DNA of 64,000 nucleotides from Phocaeicola plebeius DSM 17135 (GCF_000187895.1 NZ_DS990131.1:1-64000); one strand, 5' to 3'. Counted from the first letter of the stretch, positions 48,380 through 59,438 are shown. The notes: generated by a model from the sequence alone, not told the origin. A program made the numbers and translations.

Positions 48380-49789
48380 TTATTGTTCTTCCGACTCTGA
48401 AAACAAATCTCTTGCAGGAGTCACCGGCGTAATACTTTTGTCGACTTCCTGCCGGATACGGGAGGAGAACTTCTTTTTCGAAGTGATGCCCAATTCCGTC
48501 AGCATATCCGCCTGACGAATCAGGTTGCCCTTCCCCTGCGAAAGCTGCCCCAACGCATTCTTGTAAGCCGTGGAAGCTGCCTGCAAAGAATCTCCAATCT
48601 TTTCGAAAGTCTCGGTAAACCCTACCAGTTTTTCATAAAGCACCGTTCCTCGCTTGATGATGTCCTGAATATTTTTCACCTGATACTCCCGCTTCCATAA
48701 ATCCAAGGCCAATCGAAGCGCTGCAATCAGGTTGGTCGGACTAATCAACACGACCTTCTTCTGATAAGCATAATTCCAGATGTCCGGATCGGCCTGCAAG
48801 GCCAACAGATAAGCCGGTTCATTGGGCACAAACATCATCACAAAATCCAACGAAGACACATTGTAGCTGGAATAATCCTTCCGGCTCAACTCATCAATGT
48901 GAGCTTTCACAGAAGCTAAGTGTGCTTTCAAGTACTGTTCGCGTTGCACGGCATCCTCACAAGCTACATAGCTCGCATATGCCGTAAGCGATACTTTAGA
49001 GTCAATAATTACCTGACGGTTATCCGGATATACAACTAACACATCAGGCTGCATCCGCTGTCCCAATTCATTTTTGAGCGGTTCACCATGTTCATCTTTT
49101 AAAAATTCCTGACGGAAATATTCTTCTCCTTCTCTCAGACCGGAATTTTCCAAGATAGTCTCCAATATCATTTCACCCCAGTTTCCCTGCATCTTGGAAT
49201 CTCCTTTCAAAGCGCGGGTCAGGTTATTGGCATCGTCGCTAATCTGCTTGTTCAGCTGCATCAGTTCCTTGATACGGTCTTCCAAAGAAAAACGCTGCTT
49301 GGACTCTTTATCGTACACCTCTTCCACCTGATGCTTGAATTCTTTCAAATTCTCTCCGAAAGGTTTCAACAGGTTACTCAAGGTTTCCGAACTAAGCCGG
49401 TTAAATGCCTCTGTCTTCTGCTGGAAAATCCGGTTGGCCATGTTCTCGAACTCCGTATTCAGTTGCTTCCGTAACTTCTCCACTTCCTCTTTCTGGTTCT
49501 CCAGACGCTCTTCCAAGTTACGACGTTCTGCCTGTGAAGTAGCCAGTGCCCGGCCTATCTCTGCCCATTTCCCTGAAAGTTCATCCAGCTGTCCACGCAA
49601 CCTCTCTGTTTCCTTCCGATACTGCTCTGTCAGCAATTCAGTACGTTCTTTTTCCGCCTTCAGCAAATCCTGGGCATGCTGCTGGTTCATCTGTAACTCC
49701 GACCGCAAAGAAACCGACTTCCTCGCAGCCCACAAATAGCCCAGCAATCCTCCGACTACCACGCCAACAACCAAATATACAATATCCAT
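48380..49789 (-). CDS. rmuC: DNA recombination protein RmuC
   Basis: 469 aa. An N-terminal membrane segment ([19 protein letters not shown], 3-21) is followed by a long coiled coil (~25-175, rich in Glu/Lys/Leu). The RmuC nuclease-like domain comes next (~180-430), with [16 protein letters not shown] and [24 protein letters not shown] (given in part), a PD-(D/E)xK-like core. RmuC limits inverted-repeat rearrangements in E. coli; the biochemical activity is not well defined. Single gene, no clear promoter box. Confidence 0.92.
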   Translation of the reverse strand: MDIVYLVVGVVVGGLLGYLWAARKSVSLRSELQMNQQHAQDLLKAEKERTELLTEQYRKETERLRGQLDELSGKWAEIGRALATSQAERRNLEERLENQKEEVEKLRKQLNTEFENMANRIFQQKTEAFNRLSSETLSNLLKPFGENLKEFKHQVEEVYDKESKQRFSLEDRIKELMQLNKQISDDANNLTRALKGDSKMQGNWGEMILETILENSGLREGEEYFRQEFLKDEHGEPLKNELGQRMQPDVLVVYPDNRQVIIDSKVSLTAYASYVACEDAVQREQYLKAHLASVKAHIDELSRKDYSSYNVSSLDFVMMFVPNEPAYLLALQADPDIWNYAYQKKVVLISPTNLIAALRLALDLWKREYQVKNIQDIIKRGTVLYEKLVGFTETFEKIGDSLQAASTAYKNALGQLSQGKGNLIRQADMLTELGITSKKKFSSRIRQEVDKSITPVTPARDLFSESEEQ

Positions 49790-49821
49790 ATCCTCTATAA
49801 ATTTTCGAAACGCCTATAAAA

Positions 49822-49890
49822 AACACAGGTTTCACGAAACAGAAGTCCGAAGTATCTGCCTCTTCTGCCTTCTTCCGTGAAACCCGTGTT
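49822..49890 (-). terminator. hisS terminator
   Basis: AACAC-A-GGTTTCACG (49822-49836) pairs with CGTGAAACC-C-GTGTT (49876-49890) apart from one mismatch; the inner part can extend with AGAAG/CTTCT. On the minus strand a TTTTTTA run follows. Confidence 0.7.
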
Positions 49891-49918
49891 CTTTTTATTT
49901 ATAATTAATCGCTCACGC

Positions 49919-51283
49919 TTATCCGTTGATGGCAGCTACCAGTTCGTCCGGAGTAACCAGCGACTGTTCGCCACTCGTCATATTCTTCAGCATGACTTTT
50001 CCTTCTTTCATTTCATTTTCACCCACAATAGCTACAAACGGTACCATCTTTGCATTGGCATAGCTCATCTGTTTCTTCATTTTGGCAGCATCCGGGTAGA
50101 TTTCTGCACGAATACCAGCCGCACGTACCTGTGCCAATACCGGCAATACATACGCAGCCTCAGCTTCGCCAAAGTTGACAAACAGCAACTGTGTACCATT
50201 CACCGCTTCTTTCGGATACAAATCCAACTGGTTCAGTACGTCGTAAATACGGTCAGCACCGAACGAGATACCCACTCCCGACATACCTTCCATACCGAAC
50301 ACACCGGTCAGGTTATCGTAACGACCACCTCCACTGATACTACCAATCTGTACATCCAGCGCCTTCACTTCAAAGATAGCACCCGTATAATAGTTCAGTC
50401 CGCGAGCCAGTGTCAGATCCAGTTCCACTTCCGACTGAATACCCAGTCCGGCTATTGTCTTCAGGATAAATTCACTTTCTTCTACCCCCTTCAAGCCTGT
50501 CTCACTGGCAGCCAGCACATTCTTCAACGTAGCTATTTTTTCTTCGTTCGAACCGCTCAACAGAATAATCGGCTGCAACTTATCGATGGCTTCCTGCGGA
50601 ATACCTTTTGATGCCAGTTCCGCATTTACATTGTCCAAACCAATTTTATCCAGCTTGTCGATAGCTACTGTAATATCTACAATCTTGTCGGCTTCTCCGA
50701 TAATTTCTGCAATACCTGTCAGAATCTTACGGTTATTAATCTTGATGGAAACACGGATACCGAATTTCTGGAACACGGCATCAATCATCTGCACCAGTTC
50801 CACCTCATTCAGCAGAGAGTTACTGCCCACCACGTCGGCATCACATTGATAGAATTCACGATAACGTCCCTTCTGCGGACGGTCGGCACGCCATACCGGC
50901 TGAATCTGGAAACGCTTAAACGGGAAAGTGATTTCATCACGGTGCATTACCACGTAACGCGCAAAAGGAACTGTCAGGTCATATCGCAAACCTTTTTCAC
51001 AGAATTTGCTGGCCAATTTTGCTGCATTGCGGCTCAACAGTTCTTCATCTGTCAGTCCAGAAAAATAGTCACCTGAATTCTGAATCTTGAAAAGCAGCTT
51101 ATCGCCTTCCTCCCCGTACTTACCCATCAAGGTAGACAGGTTTTCCATAGAAGGAGTTTCTATCTGCTGAAAGCCGTAGCGATAGAATACCTCACGAATG
51201 GTGTTGAATATATAGTTACGTTTCGCCATTTCTACCGGCGAAAAGTCTCTTGTTCCTTTAGGTATACTTGGTTTTGTTGCCAT
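49919..51283 (-). CDS. hisS: Histidyl-tRNA synthetase
   Basis: 454 aa, class II aminoacyl-tRNA synthetase. Motif 1 lies near [17 protein letters not shown]. Motif 2 is [22 protein letters not shown]. The histidine motifs are [14 protein letters not shown] and SGGGRYDNL, and motif 3 is [15 protein letters not shown]. The C-terminal anticodon-binding domain occupies ~355-450. A -7-like TATTTTTG lies at 51311-51318 on the minus strand. Confidence 0.98.
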   Translation of the reverse strand: MATKPSIPKGTRDFSPVEMAKRNYIFNTIREVFYRYGFQQIETPSMENLSTLMGKYGEEGDKLLFKIQNSGDYFSGLTDEELLSRNAAKLASKFCEKGLRYDLTVPFARYVVMHRDEITFPFKRFQIQPVWRADRPQKGRYREFYQCDADVVGSNSLLNEVELVQMIDAVFQKFGIRVSIKINNRKILTGIAEIIGEADKIVDITVAIDKLDKIGLDNVNAELASKGIPQEAIDKLQPIILLSGSNEEKIATLKNVLAASETGLKGVEESEFILKTIAGLGIQSEVELDLTLARGLNYYTGAIFEVKALDVQIGSISGGGRYDNLTGVFGMEGMSGVGISFGADRIYDVLNQLDLYPKEAVNGTQLLFVNFGEAEAAYVLPVLAQVRAAGIRAEIYPDAAKMKKQMSYANAKMVPFVAIVGENEMKEGKVMLKNMTSGEQSLVTPDELVAAING

Positions 51284-51365
51284 AATGAATCAGTCTTTAA
51301 ATTAACGGAGCAAAAATACGAATAAAATTTCTACCTTCCACATACAAAACGAAAGGATTTCATGC

Positions 51366-52043
51366 TTACTCGCGACGATTCATATAAATCGTTACGTAGT
51401 AAATCAGCGTAGCCAGTGAACCCAAGGCAGCTACTACATACGTATAGGCAGCCGACTTCAAGGCATCCGTAGCCTGCTGATGATTAAACGCATTGGTAAT
51501 TCCAGCACTACTCAACCATACCAACGCCCGACGGCTTGCATCAATTTCTACCGGAAGGGTAATAAAACTGAACAACGTGGTCATGGCAAACAGACAGATA
51601 CCGATAAGCAGCAGCTGAGGAAAAGAGTTGACCATCAGAATACCAGCTAACAACACCCAAGATACGATGGAAGAAGAAAACTGTACCACCGGAACCAAAG
51701 CCGAACGCATACGTAAAGGCGCATACCCTCGCGCATGCTGTACCGCATGCCCACACTCGTGAGCCGCTACAGCTGCCGCAGCCACACTTGTACTACCGTA
51801 GACCCCTTCACTCAAATTTACCGTCTTGTTCATCGGGTTATAATGGTCGGTCAACATTCCCGATGTACTGGTCACCGTCACGTCGTAAATACCGTTATCA
51901 CGCAGCATCTTTTCTGCCACTTCCCTTCCTGTCATGCCATTGGTCAACGGCATCTGGGAATATTTTTCAAATTTACTCTTCAGGTTTGCCTGAACCAGGT
52001 AACTGATAATCGCAATACCTATAAATACAATCCAAATCAACAT
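51366..52043 (-). CDS. Membrane zinc metallopeptidase (YugP-like, Pfam Zn_peptidase_2)
   Basis: 225 aa. N-terminal membrane helix (1-17), the zinc motif HECGHAVQH (His95-Glu96-Cys-Gly-His99), then three hydrophobic segments (~120-145, 145-170, 195-222). This is the layout of the YugP family of putative membrane peptidases, whose substrates are unknown. It is a separate minus-strand unit between the GH27 gene and hisS. Confidence 0.9.
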   Translation of the reverse strand: MLIWIVFIGIAIISYLVQANLKSKFEKYSQMPLTNGMTGREVAEKMLRDNGIYDVTVTSTSGMLTDHYNPMNKTVNLSEGVYGSTSVAAAAVAAHECGHAVQHARGYAPLRMRSALVPVVQFSSSIVSWVLLAGILMVNSFPQLLLIGICLFAMTTLFSFITLPVEIDASRRALVWLSSAGITNAFNHQQATDALKSAAYTYVVAALGSLATLIYYVTIYMNRRE

Positions 52044-52103
52044 ATTCTTTCTATTTTAATATTATATCTTAATACCCTGCAAAAACCTTGCCAAAAAATT
52101 ATG

Positions 52104-53732
52104 TCAGTTTACACGCTCCAATGTAAAGCAATCAATGTCAGGTGTCCATGTCAGGCGGCTTGACATTCTAACCACATTGTATCCCGGTTTCAACTCTACC
52201 GGAACCTCTATTGTAGCTACAGTTTCTGAATCTTTCTTCAGGTTATCTACTACGACACGATTACCATTTATCTCTACTTCCAATATCCGGTCATTAATCT
52301 CACGGTCTTTCTTGCCTGTAGGAACGTATGCAATGTGCATCAGATACTTTCCCCCTCGCTTACTATACACTTCTTTCCATTCAGCATAATTGTCACGAGA
52401 ACCTCCTAAATTACTCACAACCATACCCCCTGAAGCTCCATCGTAGGGTTTATACCCCACAACACGTTCACGTTTAGCCAAATCATCAAACAGATTCAAA
52501 TACGCCTGCTCTGCCTCATAGCGAACCGGTTCCAGGCGTTGTTCACCTTCCACACGGAGAATCTTTACCCCATGAGCCGGCACTTCATATTTCAATTCCA
52601 ACTTTACAGATTTTTCATTACGCCTGCGAATCAAATCACGCACCTTCACCGTTCCTCCCAATTCTAAATCCATACAAGGTACAATAAAAGTGCACGGTTT
52701 ATCTGAAGGATTATACAATGCTACCGCACGCACCTTCCCACGTTTCTGTTCTATATCTTTTACAAGTACATACCCATCTCCCGCATGCTGCACTACATAA
52801 GCTTGCAGCCCCAAAGGATCTTGATTTAATGCTATCAACTCTGGATTCTTCAATAACTCCAGCGAAGCTTCCGGTATACGAGTCAGGTCACATCCGATGA
52901 GCAACGGTGAACTCATGATACACCACATGCCAAAATGAACTTCTTCTTCCTCCGGATTTAACCCCCGCCCTATCTCCAGCATATCCATATCATTGTAATG
53001 CCCTTCACCCGCATAAGCTGAGAGATAAAGATTCTTATAAATAATAGAACGTACGGATTCCCACTTCGGAGATATATCCGGACTGATTCTCCACGAACGT
53101 GCCAAATCTTTCACCCAAGTACCCGGATAAGCCCACCGACAGATATTCACTGATATATTTCGCGGACACACCTCCCGAATCGCTTCTACAATCTCTGTAT
53201 ATCGTTTTCTTTCATCCAAATCCAATTGCAAAGCTCCGCAATAATCTATCTTTATAAAATCAAATCCCCATTTATTAAAGTATAAGTCAGCATCCTGCCG
53301 TTCAAAGCCATACAATCCTACCCCTACTCCATTTCGGTCATTATCCCAGATAGAACCGCACGTATTGCTTCCGGCATCCGAATAAATACCGGCTTTTAAT
53401 CCTTTCGAATGAATATAATCCGCCACAGGTTTGATTCCGTTGGGAAAACGTTGGTCATGCGTGTGTAGCAATCCTTCTTTATCGCGATAGCCGAAAAATC
53501 CATCATCAATATTTACATAAGAATAACCGGCAGCCTGCAATCCCTGTTCAACCATCGCATCAGCTTGCTTACAAATCAACGCTTCATTTATATTCACCCG
53601 ATAAGTGTTCCACGAACTCCACCCCATTAAAGGAGGCTCCACGGCATCTAAAGACCGTTCCTCTGCATGCAACACTCCCCATCCTCCTAAGGCAATAATA
53701 AAAAAGTAACATTTACATAAATAGTTTTTCAT
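52104..53732 (-). CDS. GH27 alpha-galactosidase-like glycosidase with C-terminal binding module
   Basis: 542 aa with a signal peptide (1-~23, ending LHAEE). The GH27 barrel shows PPLMGWSSWN (34-43), YVNIDDGF, KGLKAGIYSDAG and FIKIDYCG, where Asp163 is the expected nucleophile; the acid/base lies in the WRISPDIS segment. GH27 members act on alpha-galactosides or beta-L-arabinopyranosides. A beta-domain (~300-385) and a sugar-binding-like sandwich (~395-540, YEAEQAYLN...GGSRDNYAEWK) follow. The gene is isolated from any glycan locus. A -7-type TATCTTTG lies at 53759-53766 on the minus strand. Confidence 0.92.
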   Translation of the reverse strand: MKNYLCKCYFFIIALGGWGVLHAEERSLDAVEPPLMGWSSWNTYRVNINEALICKQADAMVEQGLQAAGYSYVNIDDGFFGYRDKEGLLHTHDQRFPNGIKPVADYIHSKGLKAGIYSDAGSNTCGSIWDNDRNGVGVGLYGFERQDADLYFNKWGFDFIKIDYCGALQLDLDERKRYTEIVEAIREVCPRNISVNICRWAYPGTWVKDLARSWRISPDISPKWESVRSIIYKNLYLSAYAGEGHYNDMDMLEIGRGLNPEEEEVHFGMWCIMSSPLLIGCDLTRIPEASLELLKNPELIALNQDPLGLQAYVVQHAGDGYVLVKDIEQKRGKVRAVALYNPSDKPCTFIVPCMDLELGGTVKVRDLIRRRNEKSVKLELKYEVPAHGVKILRVEGEQRLEPVRYEAEQAYLNLFDDLAKRERVVGYKPYDGASGGMVVSNLGGSRDNYAEWKEVYSKRGGKYLMHIAYVPTGKKDREINDRILEVEINGNRVVVDNLKKDSETVATIEVPVELKPGYNVVRMSSRLTWTPDIDCFTLERVN

Positions 53733-53828
53733 GGTATGAATCTTTTCATTGTGGTGACCAAAGATAAAGATTTTATTTTTCTATTCAGGCAACTTTACGT
53801 AATTTTGCTCCGTATTGAAAGAAAGACC

Positions 53829-55988
53829 ATGATAGTTTGCATAGCCGAAAAACCCAGCGTGGCACGCGACATTGCCGATGTACTGGGAGTCAAAAACCGA
53901 AAAGAAGGATACATTGAAGGAAACGGATACCAGGTAACCTGGACATTCGGTCATCTGTGTACCCTGAAGGAACCGCACGAATATACTCCCTCGTGGAAAA
54001 GCTGGAGTCTGAGCAGCCTGCCCATGATTCCTCCCCGCTTCGGAATCAAGCTGATAAACGACAGCGGAATTGAAAAGCAGTTTCACATCATCGAAAAACT
54101 GATGCAGGAAGCTGAAATGATTATCAACTGCGGGGATGCCGGCCAGGAAGGAGAACTCATTCAGCGGTGGGTAATGCAAAAGGCCGGTGCCAAATGCCCG
54201 GTCAAACGACTCTGGATTTCCTCACTGACGGAAGAAGCTATACGCGACGGATTTGCCAATCTGAAGGACCAGGCAGAGTTCCAGCCGCTCTACGAAGCCG
54301 GACTAAGCCGTGCCATCGGGGACTGGACTTTGGGCATGAATGCCACCCGATTATACACCTTGAAATACGGGCAGAACAAGCAGGTACTTTCCATCGGACG
54401 AGTACAGACTCCGACTCTGGCCCTGATTGTAAAAAGACAGCAGGAAATCGAACACTTCGTACCCAAGCAATACTGGGAACTGAAAACGGTCTACCGCGAT
54501 ACGGTGTTCTCGGCCATCGTACGAAAGAGCGATGAGGAACTGGCTGAAGAAGCTGAAAAGGAAAAAGAGAACCCTTCGACCAAGAAGAAAACACAACCCG
54601 ATACCAACCGGGGCATTCCGCAGATTACCGACGAACAGACCGGAAAGGAGTTACTGGAACGCATCCGGAATGTAGACTTTACCGTCACCGAAGTCAGTTC
54701 CAAGAAAGGTACGGAGGCGCCTCCTCGCCTGTTCGACCTGACTTCTTTACAGGTAGAATGTAATAAAAAATTCAGCTACTCGGCCGACATGACCTTGCAG
54801 CTCATTCAGTCATTATATGAAAAGAAGGTGGCTACCTATCCGCGTGTGGATACCACTTTCCTGAGTGACGACATTTATCCCAAGTGCCCTAAAATTCTGG
54901 AAGGATTGAAAGACTATGCCGTTTACACGACTGCATTAAGCGGAAAACCATTGATTAAATCGAAAAAAGTATTCGATAACAGCAAGGTGACCGACCACCA
55001 TGCCATCATCCCCACTGGGGTACAACCGCAGGGCCTCAGCGACATGGAAAAACGGGTGTTCGACCTGATTGCCCGCCGTTTCATCGCCGTGTTCTATCCC
55101 GACTGTAAGTTTTCTACCACCACCGTCATCGGTGAAGCAGACCAGATAGAGTTCAAAGTAACCGGAAAGCAGATTCTGGAACCCGGCTGGCGCGTAATCT
55201 TTGCCAAGGACGTTCCGGAGGAAGGGAAAGAAAATGAGGAAGAAAGCGTATTACCTGCTTTCACCAAAGGAGAAAGCGGTCCGCATAGCCCGATGCTCAA
55301 TGAGAAATGGACACAACCACCTCGTCCCTACACCGAAGCCACCTTACTGCGTGCCATGGAAACCGCCGGAAAGCTAGTGGATAACGATGAACTGCGGGAT
55401 GCCCTGAAAGAAAACGGCATTGGTCGCCCTTCTACCCGTGCAGCCATTATCGAGACCTTGTTCAAACGGCATTACATCCGCAAGGAACGCAAAAATCTGA
55501 TTGCTACGCCTACCGGGGTGGAGCTGATTCAGTTGATTCACGAAGAATTGCTGAAATCGGCCGAACTGACCGGTATCTGGGAAAAGAAATTGCGCGAAAT
55601 CGAGCGAAAAAGTTACGATGCGGGTACCTTCTTAGCTGAATTGAAGCAGATGGTCACCGAAATAGTTTACAGCGTACTGCGTGACAACAGCAACCGCCGT
55701 GTGACCGTTACGACTGATGACAGCCCTAAAATCCCGCTGAAAAAAGCAGCTGCCCCTAAAAACGGTGAAGAAGAGCCCAAGAAAAAAGCGGCTTCCCGCA
55801 AGCCACGGGCCAGCAAGAAAGCAGCCACTCCCGAAGCACCTAAGGAAGACAACCTACCTGCCGATGACAGTATCCTAGGAAAAGCCTGTCCCGTATGCGG
55901 CACGGGCATCATTATCAAGGGAAAGACGGCCTACGGATGCTCTCAGTGGAAAAACGGATGTAAATTCCGCAAGCCTTTTAAAGCGTAA
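53829..55988 (+). CDS. topB: DNA topoisomerase III
   Basis: 719 aa from the ATG at 53829 (MIVCIAEKPSVARDIA, the TOPRIM start); the open frame upstream crosses the promoter region. It is a type IA topoisomerase: TOPRIM glutamate in EKP, NCGDAGQEGELI, and the active-site Tyr337 in VATYPRVDT. A Lys/Ala-rich linker (~635-685) leads to a C-terminal zinc ribbon CPVCGTG...YGCSQWKNGCKF. It decatenates DNA, often with RecQ-type helicases. TopB homologues also occur on Bacteroides conjugative elements, but no transfer genes are nearby. Confidence 0.96.
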   Translation: MIVCIAEKPSVARDIADVLGVKNRKEGYIEGNGYQVTWTFGHLCTLKEPHEYTPSWKSWSLSSLPMIPPRFGIKLINDSGIEKQFHIIEKLMQEAEMIINCGDAGQEGELIQRWVMQKAGAKCPVKRLWISSLTEEAIRDGFANLKDQAEFQPLYEAGLSRAIGDWTLGMNATRLYTLKYGQNKQVLSIGRVQTPTLALIVKRQQEIEHFVPKQYWELKTVYRDTVFSAIVRKSDEELAEEAEKEKENPSTKKKTQPDTNRGIPQITDEQTGKELLERIRNVDFTVTEVSSKKGTEAPPRLFDLTSLQVECNKKFSYSADMTLQLIQSLYEKKVATYPRVDTTFLSDDIYPKCPKILEGLKDYAVYTTALSGKPLIKSKKVFDNSKVTDHHAIIPTGVQPQGLSDMEKRVFDLIARRFIAVFYPDCKFSTTTVIGEADQIEFKVTGKQILEPGWRVIFAKDVPEEGKENEEESVLPAFTKGESGPHSPMLNEKWTQPPRPYTEATLLRAMETAGKLVDNDELRDALKENGIGRPSTRAAIIETLFKRHYIRKERKNLIATPTGVELIQLIHEELLKSAELTGIWEKKLREIERKSYDAGTFLAELKQMVTEIVYSVLRDNSNRRVTVTTDDSPKIPLKKAAAPKNGEEEPKKKAASRKPRASKKAATPEAPKEDNLPADDSILGKACPVCGTGIIIKGKTAYGCSQWKNGCKFRKPFKA

Positions 55989-56004
55989 TTATAATGCATC
56001 ACAA

Positions 56005-56051
56005 AATCTCCCCAAATGTCCGATACAAAAATTCAGACATTTGGGGAGATT
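56005..56051. terminator. Bidirectional terminator
   Basis: AATCTCCCCAAATGTC (56005-56020) and GACATTTGGGGAGATT (56036-56051) form a 16-bp perfect stem between convergent topB and the acyltransferase gene. Confidence 0.85.
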
Positions 56052-56080
56052 GATTGTATATCATTTAGAATTATTCATCC

Positions 56081-57232
56081 TCATTTCACAAACTTACTCC
56101 CAAGCCACCTTCTCACGGGTTCATCATAGAGCTTCAAGCACAAGTATGCCAATGCAATACTTCCGAAATATACGACAGCGGCCACCGGCCAGGTGCCTTC
56201 CAACGTATATAACTGTTTCTCGATAAGCCATGAATAGAATACATACATAATAGGATAGTGAATGGCATAAAGCGGATAAGATATATCTCCCAGGAACTTA
56301 CAGATAGCGGTCGACTGCTTGTCTGTTGTCTTGCCGGATGCCCCCATACACACCAATAGAGGAAATACCACCGCAATACATATCATCTCGAACACACCAT
56401 TCAAACATACAGGTGACTTACCTTCGATATAAGGCACACAAAAAAGTCCCAACAGGATAATGCTGCAAATCCAGAATGCGCCTCGAATCTTGAACGGACG
56501 GAAATTTCTTGAAATCAGCATACCTAACGTGAAAGGAAACAGCATTCTCAGCATGCCTCCCCAGAAGTTCAGTCCGTCGAGCGTCCAGCCCACTCCTATC
56601 ATGCCATAACCTACCACATCAAACAAAGCAAACCAGGAAAGTCCTAAACCGAGCAGTATGACCAATACTGTCAGTGCCTTATTACTTAAACGATGAATGA
56701 AAAGAGCGTAAAGTATATTACCTATATATTCAAAGAACAATGACCAGCTCGGTCCGTTCAAGGAAAACATCTCTCCGTTCCCGCGTACGTCATACCCCGC
56801 TCCCGGATAAGCTGGAATAAAGCACATCGCAAGCAAAAGTGCCAACATGACCGCAGAAGTAGCTACATGCGTACCATCCCATTTCACTCCTCCCTGCACA
56901 AAAAAAGCGATACAGCCGATTATTGCCCCCATAATGATCATCGGATGGAGTCGGATAAGTCTCCGCTTAAAGAAGCCTTTTAATGTCATGTTCTTCTTCC
57001 ACCGGTCATCATATGCATATCCGATGACAAAACCTGAAAGTATAAAGAAGAAATCCACGGCCAGATAACCATGATTAATGACAGTAATGAGGGTACCTCC
57101 TCCGGCAAAAGAAAAACCTTCGAAAATGTGATAGAACACCACAAGCAGTGCAGCCACCCCTCTCAACCCGTCAAGAAGTTCATAATGCGGTTTCGTATCT
57201 GCAAAAGCTGAAGATGGGATTCGATGATTCAT
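56081..57232 (-). CDS. Membrane acyltransferase (Acyl_transf_3/OafA-like)
   Basis: 383 aa with about ten transmembrane segments. N-terminal LLDGLRGVAALLVVFYHI carries the family R-G-x-A and histidine signature; GYLAVDFFFILSGFVIGYAY and RLIRLHPMIIMG follow, as in OafA/YrhL-type O-acyltransferases. These acetylate or acylate sugars of surface polysaccharides or other carriers; the acceptor is unknown. It stands alone, 92 bp from the Crp/Fnr gene on the same strand. Confidence 0.92.
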   Translation of the reverse strand: MNHRIPSSAFADTKPHYELLDGLRGVAALLVVFYHIFEGFSFAGGGTLITVINHGYLAVDFFFILSGFVIGYAYDDRWKKNMTLKGFFKRRLIRLHPMIIMGAIIGCIAFFVQGGVKWDGTHVATSAVMLALLLAMCFIPAYPGAGYDVRGNGEMFSLNGPSWSLFFEYIGNILYALFIHRLSNKALTVLVILLGLGLSWFALFDVVGYGMIGVGWTLDGLNFWGGMLRMLFPFTLGMLISRNFRPFKIRGAFWICSIILLGLFCVPYIEGKSPVCLNGVFEMICIAVVFPLLVCMGASGKTTDKQSTAICKFLGDISYPLYAIHYPIMYVFYSWLIEKQLYTLEGTWPVAAVVYFGSIALAYLCLKLYDEPVRRWLGSKFVK

Positions 57233-57323
57233 ATTGGGATAAATTAAACTGATTAGGATTTATAATTCATATATTGCGCAAAGATAGGGAATCTCATCCA
57301 TTAAAAATTTGTCCTAAATCAAA

Positions 57324-57890
57324 TTACAATCTTTTGCTTCGCAACCTGCTGAGAGTAGAAAGGGTGATTCCTAAATAGGATGCAATGTATTTCAGATTTA
57401 CCTTTTTGCATATTTCCGGAAATTGTTTCTGAAATTCTTCATAACGCTCTTTTGCCGGTAATGACAACCTCTCTTTATGGCTCCTGTGCAACCGTCTGTA
57501 TTCATTCTGATGTATAATTCTCCCCCAGTTGCATAACTCCAAGTTGGTTTCCATAAGATTTTTGAGGTCACTTATATTGATTCTGTAGGCTTCCACTTCT
57601 TCCAGCGTTTCCACATATTCTTCGCTTTTTTTGTTGTAATATAATTCATCCATGCTGAAAACAATACATCCCTCTGCCCCGAACGAGGTAGTGTATTCCT
57701 CTCCATCGACCACCCAATAGGCTCTTAAGATACCCTTCTCTATAAAATAAGCATACTTACAATAAATACCTTCTTTTATAAGTTGATACCTTTTAGGGAA
57801 ACTGCAAGGTGTTAAATAGGATTCAAGTTCCTTTATAGTCAAATCGGACACCGGATATTGCTTTCTGATACTCTCTATTATATTTTTCAT
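57324..57890 (-). CDS. Crp/Fnr-family regulator with cyclic-nucleotide-binding fold
   Basis: 188 aa. N-terminal beta-roll (~25-115; LIKEGIYCKYAYFIEKGILRAYW) and a short C-terminal helix-turn-helix (YIASYLGITLSTLSRLRSK, ~167-186). This is the Bacteroidetes Crp/Fnr subgroup in which effectors are mostly unknown. No Fe-S cysteine pattern of Fnr is seen. It may be cotranscribed with the acyltransferase gene that follows, though the 91-bp gap leaves room for a promoter. Confidence 0.9.
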   Translation of the reverse strand: MKNIIESIRKQYPVSDLTIKELESYLTPCSFPKRYQLIKEGIYCKYAYFIEKGILRAYWVVDGEEYTTSFGAEGCIVFSMDELYYNKKSEEYVETLEEVEAYRINISDLKNLMETNLELCNWGRIIHQNEYRRLHRSHKERLSLPAKERYEEFQKQFPEICKKVNLKYIASYLGITLSTLSRLRSKRL

Positions 57891-58064
57891 TTATAAGATT
57901 TGGTTTTCAATAAATAAAACTTGCATGCCGGGCTAATCAGCTCGGAAACACAACCGTATTCGTTTTTACATTTTAAGCCATCCCAATAATAGCCACGATA
58001 TACTTGGAGGATAAAGTTATAAAGATTTATAGCATAGCCGATGATTTCTATCAGAAAATTAGTT

Positions 58065-59438
58065 CTATACCAGATTCTGCATCTTACGAAGTATCTTCGG
58101 GAACTGCCAGAAGAAGAGTAATGTACAACAGATGGCAGCCGTAGCATCCGAAACTGCTTCGGCCATAAATACACCTTCCACGCCACAGAAGCGAGGCAGA
58201 ACCAGAGCAAGAGGTACCAACAATATAACCTTACGCAGCAAAGCTATAAAAATAGAAATCCGTGCCTGACCAAGGGCTACAAACATATTCTGGCAGGCAC
58301 GCTGCAAACCAAAGATTGTCATTCCAGCCAGGAAGAGCGGCAGCACATGCTCTACGGTAGCTATTAACTCCGAATCACTCGTAAATGCCGAAGCGACTAC
58401 CGTAGGGAAACAAATCATCAGTAACATCAGGACAAAATTGAAAGAGAACATTACCGTCAGTACAATGCGAAAACAGTCTTTCACCCGCTGGCGGTCACCA
58501 TGTCCGTAGTTGTAGCTGGCCACCGGTACAAAACCTTGGGCAAAGCCTGTAAGTGGTACACTGACCAGCTGCATGGCACTCTGCAAAATAGCCAGGGCTC
58601 CTACATATATATCGCCAAATTTCTCCAGACTGCCGTTCAGCACAAATCCTACCAGACTCTCTGTACTAGCCATAATGAAGGGAGATATCCCCAAAGCCAA
58701 CATCCCCCCGACGATACGGCGGTCGAATTTCAGGTAACATTTTTGCAAGCGCAAAGAGGCACGGTCGGAACATAGAAACCCTAACACCCACCAGGCGCTG
58801 CATGCCTGCGAAAGAATAGTGGCCAGTGCCGCTCCTTTTACGCCCATATCGAACCAGAAAATAAAAATCGGATCGAGCAAGATATTCAGCAAAGCCCCAA
58901 TCAAGACGGAATACATCGCAATATTGGGGCGCCCCTGTGAATTGATGAACGTATTGAGTCCGGTAGAGATTTCCACAAACAAGGTACCCAGCAAGTACAC
59001 TGAAAGATAATCTTCTGCATAGGGGAGTGTAACGACAGATGCCCCCGCAAACCGCAGAATAGGCTCCATAAACAAATAAGATACCAGCGAAGTCAGCACG
59101 GTAAACAGAATCAGCAGCATGAAACCGTTGCCTAAGAATTTCCCCGCACGCACCCGGTCGCCTTGCCCCAGTGCCATGGCAGCCAGCGGTGCACCTCCGG
59201 CCCCCACGATAGCCGAAAAAGAAGAAATCAGAATTACAATAGAGGTGGTCACGCCTACTCCCGCCAATGCATTTGTCCCTATTTCCGGTATATGACCGAT
59301 ATAAATACGGTCTACTATATTATATAGGAGATTGACGAACTGCGCGGCCACTGCCGGTAAAGCCATTTTGAAAATGAGAGGAAGCATCCGCTCCGTTCCC
59401 AGGCGTTCTTCGTACTGATTGTTCATTCTTGCTGCCAT
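58065..59438 (-). CDS. MATE-family efflux transporter
   Basis: 457 aa from the ATG at 59438; another ATG at 59426 is possible, and the in-frame TTG at 59462 lies inside the -7 box, so it is not used. Twelve transmembrane segments in two halves, with the family stretch LPAVAAQFVNLLYNIVDRIYIGH and the repeat FGLQRACQNMFVALGQ. MATE proteins export cationic drugs or metabolites with Na+ or H+; the substrate is unknown. A -7-type box TAACTTTG lies at 59460-59467 on the minus strand. Confidence 0.93.
   Translation of the reverse strand: MAARMNNQYEERLGTERMLPLIFKMALPAVAAQFVNLLYNIVDRIYIGHIPEIGTNALAGVGVTTSIVILISSFSAIVGAGGAPLAAMALGQGDRVRAGKFLGNGFMLLILFTVLTSLVSYLFMEPILRFAGASVVTLPYAEDYLSVYLLGTLFVEISTGLNTFINSQGRPNIAMYSVLIGALLNILLDPIFIFWFDMGVKGAALATILSQACSAWWVLGFLCSDRASLRLQKCYLKFDRRIVGGMLALGISPFIMASTESLVGFVLNGSLEKFGDIYVGALAILQSAMQLVSVPLTGFAQGFVPVASYNYGHGDRQRVKDCFRIVLTVMFSFNFVLMLLMICFPTVVASAFTSDSELIATVEHVLPLFLAGMTIFGLQRACQNMFVALGQARISIFIALLRKVILLVPLALVLPRFCGVEGVFMAEAVSDATAAICCTLLFFWQFPKILRKMQNLV

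Noticed and set aside
53829..55988. topB as evidence for an integrated conjugative element
   Set aside because: No integrase, transfer, mobilisation genes or attachment-site repeats lie nearby, and neighbours are housekeeping genes. This is probably the chromosomal copy.
57887..58210. 107-codon frame on the minus strand after the MATE gene
   Set aside because: Its first third lies inside the MATE coding sequence in another frame and the rest shows no family features or start signals.
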